This document shows, piece after piece, positions 17,775 through 25,336 of a stretch of 32,948 nt of DNA. The DNA comes from Massilia sp. Root335 (GTDB lineage: Bacteria; Pseudomonadota; Gammaproteobacteria; Burkholderiales; Burkholderiaceae_D), in the NCBI RefSeq assembly GCF_001425685.1, contig NZ_LMCY01000011.1, forward strand, positions 1 through 32,948, given 5' to 3'. Under the pieces are notes generated by a model that did no database searches, had not been told where the DNA came from, and worked only from the letters and a program-made list of their open reading frames with translations. Position numbers and translations under genes: made by a program. The stretch's first letter is position 1. Every line of letters begins with the position of its first letter.

Positions 17775-19037
17775 TCAGAAAAAGGCCTCGACCTGGATCC
17801 CGGACGACAGCCCGCTCGTGCGCGTGCCGTAGACCGGACCGGAACCGTTGGCGGCATTGACCAGCGGCGTCGCCGCGCCGTTCCACTTGCCGTACGTGAC
17901 GAAGGCGCGCAATTCCGGGCGCGACCACAGCCCCGGTCCGGCGGAAATCGTGGGCGCGACGGTGAACTTGGTGAGCCGGCTGGCGGGCCCGCCGGCCGGA
18001 TCGGTCAGGCGATCGGTGCCGAATTCGAACTGCAGCTTGACGTAGCGGCCCAGGCCGAAGAGGGGACGGGCGCCGATGCTGGCCCAGGTGCTGCTGCCCT
18101 GGGCATTCGACTTATCGCGCTGCATCAGCACGACGAACGACATGCCGAAATCGGGCCGCGGCTGGATCCACAAATAATCGAAGGCGCGCATTTCGCTCAC
18201 GTCGTGGCCCAGCATGGTGCTGCCGGACGGACCGAACAGCGCGACGCCCTCGTCCGCGCCCGGCCCCACCCCGGTGCCGGGGCCGACGCCGTACTGCAGC
18301 ACCGCCGTGTTGACGCCGCCGGCCACGCCGTACTGCTTGTGAAAGACCGTCATCTGCCACCCGCCATGCCGCCCGGGGCCGCCCTGCGCCTGCACCAGCG
18401 TGGCGATCGCGTTCAGCGAACCGCCCGGGTTCACCGGCAGGTCCTGGTAGACGAAGTTGTGGCGCATGGCCGCCGACGTGTCGACGACCGCGCCGGTCGT
18501 GCGGCTGGCGATGTTGTGGTCGTTGTCCTTGAACACGGCATACGAGAACTTGCCGGGGCCCGCGGGAATCCGGTCGAACCCCGCGCCCGTGCTGTTGTAG
18601 GTCGGGATGACGTACCACAGGTCGAGCATGTGGATGTCGCTCCACAGGTAATCGCGCTTGCCGATCCAGGCCGTGCCGCCGTTCAGGAACGGCAGGCCGC
18701 GCGCCTCGACATACGCCTTGTTGATCTCGGTCCGGGCGCCGTCGAAATCCGAATGGGGGCTGTACGCGGCCAGCCACAGCGTGGCGAAGAAGGTCACGTC
18801 GTCCGCCTGCGCCACCTGCTTGGTGTAGCCGAACTTGGTGTAGGCGTCGCACTCGTTGCCGAGCCGGTATTTCAGCGTGTTGCCGCCGAGGCTGTAGCAG
18901 CTCTGCGGCCCGCCCGTCGAACTGCCGCCGAAGCCGGCGCGTAAATACCCGTGGAAGCCCTCTTCGTCCTGGGCGGCAACCGCGCCCGATAGTGCGCATG
19001 CCAGCAAAAGCGTGGCGGCGCGGAAAGTTGTTCTCAT
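17775..19037 (-). CDS. lamB: LamB-family maltoporin
   Basis: A 420-residue outer-membrane sugar porin. The signal peptide is MRTTFRAATLLLACALSGAV followed by AAQ. The mature start FHGYLRAGFGGSSTGGPQSC and the segment KYRLGNECDAYTKFGY are the signature of the LamB family, including the conserved cysteine pair. The protein ends in VEAFF with the terminal phenylalanine needed for outer-membrane insertion. It is a little shorter than E. coli LamB (446 with signal). The frame is open upstream, but ATG 19037 is chosen for its signal peptide. It heads the leftward operon with the amylase, which supports maltodextrin as substrate. It is divergent from the GH31 gene across 179 bases. Confidence 0.9.
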   Translation of the reverse strand: MRTTFRAATLLLACALSGAVAAQDEEGFHGYLRAGFGGSSTGGPQSCYSLGGNTLKYRLGNECDAYTKFGYTKQVAQADDVTFFATLWLAAYSPHSDFDGARTEINKAYVEARGLPFLNGGTAWIGKRDYLWSDIHMLDLWYVIPTYNSTGAGFDRIPAGPGKFSYAVFKDNDHNIASRTTGAVVDTSAAMRHNFVYQDLPVNPGGSLNAIATLVQAQGGPGRHGGWQMTVFHKQYGVAGGVNTAVLQYGVGPGTGVGPGADEGVALFGPSGSTMLGHDVSEMRAFDYLWIQPRPDFGMSFVVLMQRDKSNAQGSSTWASIGARPLFGLGRYVKLQFEFGTDRLTDPAGGPASRLTKFTVAPTISAGPGLWSRPELRAFVTYGKWNGAATPLVNAANGSGPVYGTRTSGLSSGIQVEAFF

Positions 19038-19061
19038 TGCGATCCCGTCATGTGTAGCAAA

Positions 19062-19093
19062 GTTACGTATAACCTGAATAGACATAAATACAA
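19062..19093 (-). promoter_or_regulatory. Candidate lamB promoter with overlapping inverted repeat
   Basis: On the minus strand: TTGTAT (19093-19088), a 16-base spacer, TATACG (19071-19066), with a start about 20 bases before the lamB ATG. The interrupted palindrome GTTA-CGTA-TAAC (19062-19073) overlaps the -10 box and is a plausible repressor site. Confidence 0.35.
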
Positions 19094-19130
19094 CGAGAAA
19101 GCATATCACGGGCATTTTGTCCTAACAATG

Positions 19131-19162
19131 TTTACTTTATGTAATTGTCGTAGTTTAATTAC
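19131..19162 (+). promoter_or_regulatory. Candidate promoter for the GH31 operon with inverted repeat
   Basis: TTTACT (19131-19136), a 17-base spacer, TTTAAT (19154-19159). The inverted repeat GTAATT / AATTAC (19141-19162, 10-base gap) covers the spacer and -10 box. The boxes are imperfect, but the region is AT-rich and correctly placed. Confidence 0.35.
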
Positions 19163-19216
19163 ATACATCGACTTGCTTCGTTGAAAATTTCACTCCACCG
19201 GACCCCCGTGACGACC

Positions 19217-21625
19217 ATGCCATTCCGCTGCACCTTGTTGCTTATCCTTTCCGCAACACTCACGCCCGCCCTCGCGGCCGACCGCCATTTAATTTCCTGG
19301 AGTCAACATGACGGCCGCCTCGACCTCACCGTCAGCGACGGCGTGGTCCGCATCCAGCCGTACACCGACAAGATCGTGGAAACCACCTTCGTGCCGGCCG
19401 GCGAACGCTTCGATCCGGTCTCGCACGCGGTCGTGCTGAAGCCGGCGGCGCTGCCCGCGCGCGCGGCCGTGCGCGAGCGCGACGGCGGCCTCGAATTCGA
19501 CCTGGGCGCGCTCGGCGTCACCGTGCGCCGGGCGCCGTTCGCGATCTCGTACACGTATCGCGGCCAGCCGCTGACGGCGGAAAAGCACGGCTACGCACGC
19601 ACGGCGCAAGGCGAGCGCATCGACTTCACGCTGACGCCGGACGAAACGATCTATGGCGCGGGCGGCCGCGTGCTGGGCATGAACCGGCGCGGCTACCGGC
19701 TGCCGCTGTACAACAAGGCGCATTACGGCTACGAGACCCATTCCGAGCAGGTCGCCTACGCCTTGCCGCTGGTGCTGTCGTCCCGGCTGTACGCGATCCA
19801 CTTCGACAATCCGCAGCGCGGCGACGTCGACATCGACAGCCGCCACGACGACACCCTCGCCTTCGAGGTCCGCGGCGGACGCAGCACCTACCAGGTGATC
19901 GCGGCCGACAGCTGGCCGGAACTGCTGGCCAGCTACACGGCGCTGACCGGCCGCCAGCCGATGCCGCCGCGCTGGGCACTGGGCAGCTTCGCCAGCCGCT
20001 TCGGCTACCACTCCGAAGCCGAGGCGCGCGCCACGGTGGACAAATACATCGCGGCCGGCATCCCGCTCGACGCCATCATCTTCGACATCTACTGGTATGG
20101 CGTGGACATGAAGGGCCAGGTCGGCAACCTCGAATTCACGAAGGAGCGGTTCCCGGACGCGCGCAAGATGATGGCCGACTTCGCGGCCAAGGGCGTCAAG
20201 ACCATCGTCAGCATCGAACCGTATGTGATGACGGCCTCGAAACGCTGGCAGGAAGCGCTGCGGCGCGACGTGCTGGCCAAGGGGCCGGACGGCAAGCCGC
20301 TCGTGTACGACGTCTATTTCGGCCGCACGGGCCTGATCGACATCTTCAAGCCGGCCGCGCGCGACTGGTTCTGGGAACGCTACAAGGACCTGCACGCGCA
20401 GGGCGTGGCCGGCTGCTTCTGCGACCTGGGCGAGCCGGAAGGCCATCCGTCCGCGATGCGCCACCAGACCGGCAGCGCCGACCAGGTGCACAACCTGTAC
20501 GGCCACGAATGGGCGCGCATGATGGCCGACGGCTACCGCCGCGACTACCCGAACGAGCGCCCGTTCATCCTGGCGCGCGCGGGCTACTCGGGCTCCCAGC
20601 GCTACGGCCTGATTCCGTCGTCGGGCGACTCGAACCGCACGTGGGGCGGCCTGCAGGGACAGCCGGAACTGTCGCTGCAGATGGGCATGCAGGGCGTGGC
20701 CTACATGCACTCCGACCTGGGCGGCTTCGCCGGCGCCAACCTGGACGACGAGTTGTACGCGCGCTGGATGCAATACGGGACGTTCCAGCCGGTGTTCCGG
20801 CCGCACGGCCAGGAGGAAGTCGCTTCCGAACCCGTGTACCGCGCCCCCGCCCCGATGGCGGCGGCGCGCGCCGCGGCGCGCCTGCGCTACCGCCTGCTGC
20901 CCTACAACTACACGCTGGCGTTCGACAACCACGTCAGCGGCATGCCGCTGATGCGGCCCCTGATGTTCGACGAACCGGACAACCCCGCGCTGCGCCTCGT
21001 CTCGGACACCTATCTGTGGGGCGACGACATGCTCGTGTCGCCGGTGCTGACGTCGCACGCGCAGCGCCAGCCGGTCTACCTGCCCAGGCGCGGCCCGTGG
21101 TTCGACTTCGCCACCGACCGCGAATACGCGGGCGGCACCATCCACATGGTGGACCTGGTGCCCGACCACATTCCCGTGTTCGTGCGGGCCGGCGCCTTCA
21201 TCGGCGAGGTGGAACCGGTGCAGAGCACGCGCGACTATTCGCTCGCGAAGCTGGCCGTGCACTACTACCACGACCCCGCGGTGCATGCCGGCCACGGAAA
21301 AATCTACGACGACGACGGCAGCACGCCGGACGCGTTCGAGCGCGGCCAATACCAGGTGCTGCATTTCGCCAGCCGGCTGTCCGGCAACGCGCTGACCATC
21401 GAATTGAGCGACGAAACCGGCAAGCACTACACGCCGGCCCCGCGCGAGGTGAGCGTCATCATCCACAATATCGGCACGCGTCCCGCCGGCGTCAGCCTGG
21501 ACGGACGCGCCCTGCCGTTCGAATGGGACGGACAGCGCCGCCGCCTGGCGCTCGCGCTGCCGTCCATGCGCGCCAACACCGGCCTGCTGCGCATCGCGCT
21601 CGCGCCGGCCGACGAACGACCCTGA
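19217..21625 (+). CDS. Exported GH31 alpha-glucosidase
   Basis: An 802-residue glycoside hydrolase family 31 enzyme with a signal peptide (residues 1-20, TPALA then AD), so it probably acts in the periplasm. The N-terminal beta-sandwich (about 25-240) holds ETIYGAGGRVLGMNRRGY. The barrel begins near RWALGSFASRFGYHSE, with FDIYWYG on an early strand. The nucleophile is Asp403 in FCDLGEPEG and the acid/base is Asp471 in SSGDSNRTWGG. A C-terminal sandwich follows. The family releases glucose from the non-reducing end of alpha-glucans, fitting the lamB and amylase neighbours. ATG 19217 lacks a Shine-Dalgarno; an in-frame TTG at 19181 also lacks one, and the ATG gives the cleaner signal peptide. 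It is followed 10 bases later by the CBM48-GH13 gene. Confidence 0.9.
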   Translation: MPFRCTLLLILSATLTPALAADRHLISWSQHDGRLDLTVSDGVVRIQPYTDKIVETTFVPAGERFDPVSHAVVLKPAALPARAAVRERDGGLEFDLGALGVTVRRAPFAISYTYRGQPLTAEKHGYARTAQGERIDFTLTPDETIYGAGGRVLGMNRRGYRLPLYNKAHYGYETHSEQVAYALPLVLSSRLYAIHFDNPQRGDVDIDSRHDDTLAFEVRGGRSTYQVIAADSWPELLASYTALTGRQPMPPRWALGSFASRFGYHSEAEARATVDKYIAAGIPLDAIIFDIYWYGVDMKGQVGNLEFTKERFPDARKMMADFAAKGVKTIVSIEPYVMTASKRWQEALRRDVLAKGPDGKPLVYDVYFGRTGLIDIFKPAARDWFWERYKDLHAQGVAGCFCDLGEPEGHPSAMRHQTGSADQVHNLYGHEWARMMADGYRRDYPNERPFILARAGYSGSQRYGLIPSSGDSNRTWGGLQGQPELSLQMGMQGVAYMHSDLGGFAGANLDDELYARWMQYGTFQPVFRPHGQEEVASEPVYRAPAPMAAARAAARLRYRLLPYNYTLAFDNHVSGMPLMRPLMFDEPDNPALRLVSDTYLWGDDMLVSPVLTSHAQRQPVYLPRRGPWFDFATDREYAGGTIHMVDLVPDHIPVFVRAGAFIGEVEPVQSTRDYSLAKLAVHYYHDPAVHAGHGKIYDDDGSTPDAFERGQYQVLHFASRLSGNALTIELSDETGKHYTPAPREVSVIIHNIGTRPAGVSLDGRALPFEWDGQRRRLALALPSMRANTGLLRIALAPADERP

Positions 21626-21635
21626 AAGAACAACC

Positions 21636-23249
21636 ATGGACCTGCAATTCCGCCCCGACCCGGCCCTGCTGCCGCACGCCGTCCCCGGCGGCGTGCGCTT
21701 CACCTGCGACGCCGCGCCCGGCATCCGCACCGTCGCGCTGGCAGGCACGTTCAACAGCTGGGTGGGCGACGCCTGCATGCTGGAACGCGTCTCGCCCACC
21801 CGCTGGCAGGCGGTGCTGCCCGTGCCGGCCGGACGCCACCTGTATAAATTCGTCGTCGACGGCACGGACTGGATCGTCGATCCCGCCAATCCGTGGATCT
21901 CGGAAGACGGCCAGAACAACTCCTGCCTGACGGTCGACGACGCGGGATCGGTGCTGATGCGCCAGGCCGGCCTGTGTGCCGCAGCGCCCGGCCCGCTGCA
22001 TGCGCGCGCCGCGCTGGCGAGCCCCGACTGGCTGCGCGACGGCGTGATCTACCAGCTGTCGGTGCCCGCGTTCGGCGGCGACTTCGACGGCGTGCGCGCC
22101 AGGCTGCCCTACCTGGGCGAGCTGGGCGTCGACATCCTCTGGATCATGCCCATCCACCCCGCCGGCATCGAAGGCCGGCGCGGCACGGCGGGCGACCCGT
22201 ACGCGGTGCGCGATTTCGACGCCATCGCGCCGCGTCTGGGCGACGCGGCGGCGCTGCGCGCGCTGGTCGACGCCGCGCACGCGCGCGGCATGCGCGTGCT
22301 GCTCGACTGGACGCTCAACCGCAGCAGCATCGACCATCCCTTCACGCGCACGCATCCGCACTGGTACACGCGGCGCGCCGACGGCAGCATTTATTACGCC
22401 GTCCCCAACCGCACCGAATTCGCCGGGTTCGACTTCGCCGACCGCGCGCTGCGGCGCACCCTGATCGACAGCATGCGCGGCTGGATCGAGCGCTTCGGCT
22501 TCGACGGCCTGCGCTTCGACGATTCCGACATCACGCCCTGCGATTTCCTCGACGAGATCCGCGCGGCGCTGGCGGCGGTGCGCCCGGACATCGCCCTCGT
22601 GTCCCAGTCGTACGACGAATTCCACCACCTGGCCGCATGCGACCTCACGTACGAAGGCGGCACGCGCGAGATGCTGCGCCGCTGCGCGCACGGCACGGCC
22701 GACGGCGCCGCGTTCGCGCGCTACTGGAACGAATCGACGTACAGCTTCCCGCGCGGCGCCCTGCGCATGCGCTGGCTGGAAGACAAGGAGCAGGGACGCG
22801 CGTGCGCCTTCCTGGGCCGCGCCGCCCACCGTCCGGCGGCGGCCGTGCTGCTGGCGCTGGACGGCGTGCCGCACATCCTGATGGGGCAGGAATTCAACGA
22901 GCCCACGTGGACCGGCTGGCAGGTGCTGTTCGACGGCTGGCGGCTCGACTGGGATGCGTTCGACGCCGCCGCGTACGCGCATTACCAGACCCTGATCGGC
23001 CTGCGCCGCCGCCACGCCGCGCTGCGCCGGGGCGCCACGACGTTCCTGGACGGCGTGCCGGCCGGCGCCGTCGGCTTCGTCCGTGCATACGACGGCGAGC
23101 GCATCGTCGTGCTCGCGAACCTGTCGGCGGCGCCGCTGGCGTTCGATGCCGGCCTCGCGCATGTGCGGCCGCTCTATGCGTCGGGCTGGCAGGGCGAATC
23201 CGCCACGCTGGCGCCGCACGGCTGGATGATCGGCACGCCCGCCGCGTGA
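21636..23249 (+). CDS. CBM48-GH13 fold protein with substituted catalytic triad
   Basis: A 537-residue cytoplasmic protein with no signal peptide. Residues about 32-87 form a CBM48/AMPK-type glucan-binding domain (ALAGTFNSWVGD, GRHLYKFVVDGTDW). From about 131 it is a GH13 barrel (DGVIYQLSVPAF, YLGELGVDILWIMPIHPAG, GDPYAVRDFDAI). Lined up by eye with active relatives, the nucleophile Asp295 (GLRFD) is kept. The region I histidine is Arg229 (DWTLNR instead of NH), the acid/base glutamate is Gln324 (ALVSQSYDEF), and the NHD motif is DKE at 383-385 (WLEDKEQ). It retains the CxLTY, GVPHILMGQEF and C-terminal beta domain landmarks. It is co-transcribed with the GH31 gene. It may be a non-hydrolytic glucan-binding or regulatory protein, or an enzyme with altered chemistry. 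Confidence 0.85.
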   Translation: MDLQFRPDPALLPHAVPGGVRFTCDAAPGIRTVALAGTFNSWVGDACMLERVSPTRWQAVLPVPAGRHLYKFVVDGTDWIVDPANPWISEDGQNNSCLTVDDAGSVLMRQAGLCAAAPGPLHARAALASPDWLRDGVIYQLSVPAFGGDFDGVRARLPYLGELGVDILWIMPIHPAGIEGRRGTAGDPYAVRDFDAIAPRLGDAAALRALVDAAHARGMRVLLDWTLNRSSIDHPFTRTHPHWYTRRADGSIYYAVPNRTEFAGFDFADRALRRTLIDSMRGWIERFGFDGLRFDDSDITPCDFLDEIRAALAAVRPDIALVSQSYDEFHHLAACDLTYEGGTREMLRRCAHGTADGAAFARYWNESTYSFPRGALRMRWLEDKEQGRACAFLGRAAHRPAAAVLLALDGVPHILMGQEFNEPTWTGWQVLFDGWRLDWDAFDAAAYAHYQTLIGLRRRHAALRRGATTFLDGVPAGAVGFVRAYDGERIVVLANLSAAPLAFDAGLAHVRPLYASGWQGESATLAPHGWMIGTPAA

Positions 23250-23276
23250 AAAAAAAGGGCGCCGCGAAGGCGCCCT
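23249..23276 (-). terminator. Strong minus-strand rho-independent terminator
   Basis: On the minus strand, AGGGCGCC-TTCGC-GGCGCCCT is followed by eight T residues (23256-23249), a textbook intrinsic terminator. On the plus strand the hairpin lacks a T-run. It therefore stops leftward transcripts, although no minus-strand protein gene lies to its right before zwf. Its T-run overlaps the stop codon of the CBM48-GH13 gene. Confidence 0.7.
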
Positions 23277-23370
23277 GAAGTGATATCGAGAGTAAGTAAG
23301 TCGAGGCCGTGCTGGTGGCCACCACGCCACCGCACGAGTTGCCATGTTAACGCGCCGGCGCATGCCGGGG
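23249..23370 (-). ncRNA. Candidate small regulatory RNA between GH13 gene and zwf
   Basis: A leftward transcript is proposed because of the orphan minus-strand terminator at 23249-23276. Upstream of it, on the minus strand, are a hairpin CCGGC/GCCGG (23355-23368) and a 10-bp hairpin at 23308-23336 (CGTGC..GGTGG / CCACC..GCACG). Between the second hairpin and the terminator is an unpaired CU-rich stretch, CTTACTTACTCTC (23300-23288). A possible promoter is TTAAAA (23405-23400), 17 bases, AATAAG (23382-23377), with a start near 23370. The predicted RNA would be about 120 nucleotides and shaped like an Hfq-dependent small RNA. It matches no family I recognise. The frame in it is short and has no ribosome site. 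Confidence 0.4.
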
Positions 23371-23416
23371 CCATCACTTATTCGTCATTTGTTATCAGTT
23401 TTTAATATAGACCGAA

Positions 23417-23462
23417 CCGGCACCGGCGCCACGCGAACCCCGGTGCCGGCCCGGTGTACAAT
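23417..23462 (+). promoter_or_regulatory. Perfect 10-bp inverted repeat and -10 element upstream of zwf
   Basis: CCGGCACCGG (23417-23426) and CCGGTGCCGG (23440-23449) form a perfect inverted repeat with a 13-base gap. Eight bases after it lies TGTACAATC, whose TACAAT (23457-23462) is a good -10 box. No good -35 box is seen because the repeat occupies that place, so activation or repression through the repeat is plausible. The leader to zwf would be about 210 bases. Nothing else recognisable lies between 23463 and 23678. Confidence 0.4.
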
Positions 23463-23678
23463 CGTCGGTTCCAGGACACAGGCGTATCCATCCCGCCCGA
23501 CCGCGGCGTCGCCGACCGGCCACAAGCCGGCGCACGACGTCCGCCGCCGCACGCATGCCGCACCGACACACGGGCGCGCAGCGGGTTGCATCCGCCCAGC
23601 CCTGCCCGGCCACGTTTTCCCTTTGGTGCCGCGACAGCGTACCGGGCAACCATCTCAACTTCGAAGATTCAGAACAAC

Positions 23679-25148
23679 ATGCAGACCCACTCGACAGAGA
23701 CAGACAACGGCCTCCCCCTCGACATGATCATCTTCGGCGGCATGGGCGACCTTGCGATGCGCAAGCTGCTGCCGGCGCTGTATATGGCTTTCCTGCACGG
23801 CAACCTGCCGCCGACGACGCGCATCCTGTCCACCGGCCGCCAGGATTTCGGCCGCGACGCCTACCTTGCCCACATCGAAGCGAATTCGCGTTCGTTCATC
23901 GCCGCCAGCAATTTCAACGAGAAGACCTGGGACGGCTTCCTGAAACTGCTCGAGTACGTGCGCCTGGACGTGCAGGCCGCGCCCGATTTTTCGGCACTGG
24001 CCAGCGCCTCGCGCGCCGGCGCGCAGCGCGTGTTCTACCTGTCGACGGCGCCGTCCCTGTTCACCACCATCTGCGACAAGCTGGCCGCGAGCAACCTCGT
24101 CGACGCCAATGCCCGCGTCGTGCTGGAAAAGCCGCTGGGCACGGACCTGGCGTCCGCGATCGCCATCAACGAAGACGTCGGCCGCCACTTCGCCGAATCG
24201 CAGATCTACCGCATCGACCACTACCTGGGCAAGGAAACCGTGCAGAACCTGATGGTGCTGCGCTTCGGTAACTCGATCCTGGAACCGCTGTGGCGCGCGC
24301 CGAACATTTCCAGCGTGCAGATCACCGTGGCCGAGGAAGTGGGCGTGGGCAGCCGCGCCGGCTTCTACGACGGCGCCGGCGCCATGCGCGACATGGTGCA
24401 GAACCACCTGCTGCAACTGCTGTGCATCGTCGCGATGGAACCGCCGACGTCGCTGTCGCCGGACGCCGTGCGCGACGAAAAACTCAAGGTGCTGCGCTCG
24501 CTGCGCCGCCTGACCCTGGCCGACATCGCGCGCGACACGGTGCGCGGCCAGTACATCCGCGGCGTGTCCGGCAACCAGGAAGTGCCTGGTTACCTGGAAG
24601 AAAAGAACGTGCCGCAAGAGAGCAAGACGGAAACCTTCGTCGCCCTGCGCGCCTTCATCGATACGTGGCGCTGGTCCAAGGTCCCGTTCTACCTGCGCAC
24701 CGGCAAGCGCATGGCGCGCCGCTCGTCGAAGATCGTGGTCGAGTTCGCGAATCCGCCGTTCCCGCTGTTCCCGCAGTCGGCCGGCGCCGTCGCCAACCGC
24801 CTCGTCATCGAACTGCAGCCGGAAGAAGCGATCAAGCTGCAGATCATGGCCAAGCAGCCCGGCAGCGGCATGGAGATGCAGCAGGTCGCGCTGAACCTCG
24901 ACCTGCAGTCCGCGTTCCAGCAGCGCCGCGCCGAAGCCTACGAGCGCCTCCTGATCGACGTCGTGCGCGGCCGCCTCACCCACTTCATGCGCCGCGACGA
25001 ACTGGAAGCGGCGTGGGAATGGGCCGACCCGATCATCGAAGGCTGGCAGACGCTGGACGAGAAGCCGCATCCGTACGCGGCCGGCTCGTGGGGTCCGGCC
25101 GAGTCGTTCGCGCTGCTCGCGCGCGACGGCCACAGCTGGGTCGAGTAA
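23679..25148 (+). CDS. zwf: Glucose-6-phosphate 1-dehydrogenase
   Basis: A 489-residue cytoplasmic enzyme that oxidises glucose 6-phosphate to 6-phosphogluconolactone with NADP+. The dinucleotide-binding motif is FGGMGDLAMRKLLPALY near the N-terminus (most relatives have Thr or Ser where this one has Met), and the substrate-binding signature RIDHYLGKETVQN is complete. Length is normal. The frame is open about 75 codons upstream, but that part is unlike the family; ATG 23679 gives the standard N-terminus, with no strong Shine-Dalgarno. It has its own promoter region and terminator, so it is probably monocistronic. Its place after the alpha-glucan genes suits the use of glucose released from maltodextrin. 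Confidence 0.95.
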   Translation: MQTHSTETDNGLPLDMIIFGGMGDLAMRKLLPALYMAFLHGNLPPTTRILSTGRQDFGRDAYLAHIEANSRSFIAASNFNEKTWDGFLKLLEYVRLDVQAAPDFSALASASRAGAQRVFYLSTAPSLFTTICDKLAASNLVDANARVVLEKPLGTDLASAIAINEDVGRHFAESQIYRIDHYLGKETVQNLMVLRFGNSILEPLWRAPNISSVQITVAEEVGVGSRAGFYDGAGAMRDMVQNHLLQLLCIVAMEPPTSLSPDAVRDEKLKVLRSLRRLTLADIARDTVRGQYIRGVSGNQEVPGYLEEKNVPQESKTETFVALRAFIDTWRWSKVPFYLRTGKRMARRSSKIVVEFANPPFPLFPQSAGAVANRLVIELQPEEAIKLQIMAKQPGSGMEMQQVALNLDLQSAFQQRRAEAYERLLIDVVRGRLTHFMRRDELEAAWEWADPIIEGWQTLDEKPHPYAAGSWGPAESFALLARDGHSWVE

Positions 25149-25158
25149 GCCCGGCACG

Positions 25159-25188
25159 GGTGGCGGACGGTGCGCCGCCACCTGTTTT
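25159..25188 (+). terminator. Rho-independent terminator of zwf
   Basis: An 8-bp stem GGTGGCGG / CCGCCACC with an 8-base loop starts 10 bases after the zwf stop and is followed by TGTTTT. Placement, stem and T-run agree. Confidence 0.75.
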
Positions 25189-25336
25189 AATCATGCACAA
25201 TAGCCTGCAGGCATCGTCAACGCTCCCTGTTTAACGCTTCGCAAACCCGGGCCAGATTCCAGTCGCGCGCGATTGGAGCCCGGGGCCGGGTGGCGTAGAG
25301 TGCGGTGTCTTCCACTCTGACCTCGGACGAATCGCC

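Noticed and set aside
19289..21919. An 876-codon open frame on the minus strand across the GH31 gene
   Set aside because: Antisense shadow of an intact GH31 gene with both catalytic aspartates; the composition is Arg/His/Val-rich with no domains.
23250..23280. The hairpin after the CBM48-GH13 gene as its own terminator
   Set aside because: On the plus strand it has an A-run before and no T-run after, so it fits a minus-strand terminator better. It may still weakly affect plus-strand transcripts.
21492..23363. A 623-codon open frame on the minus strand across the CBM48-GH13 gene
   Set aside because: Antisense shadow. The plus-strand frame has recognisable CBM48 and GH13 sequence throughout, so the altered triad is not explained by a wrong frame.
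23454..23678. A 75-codon N-terminal extension of Zwf
   Set aside because: The extension is Pro/Arg-rich and unlike any G6PD. The standard N-terminus begins at ATG 23679, and the extension would begin inside the promoter region.
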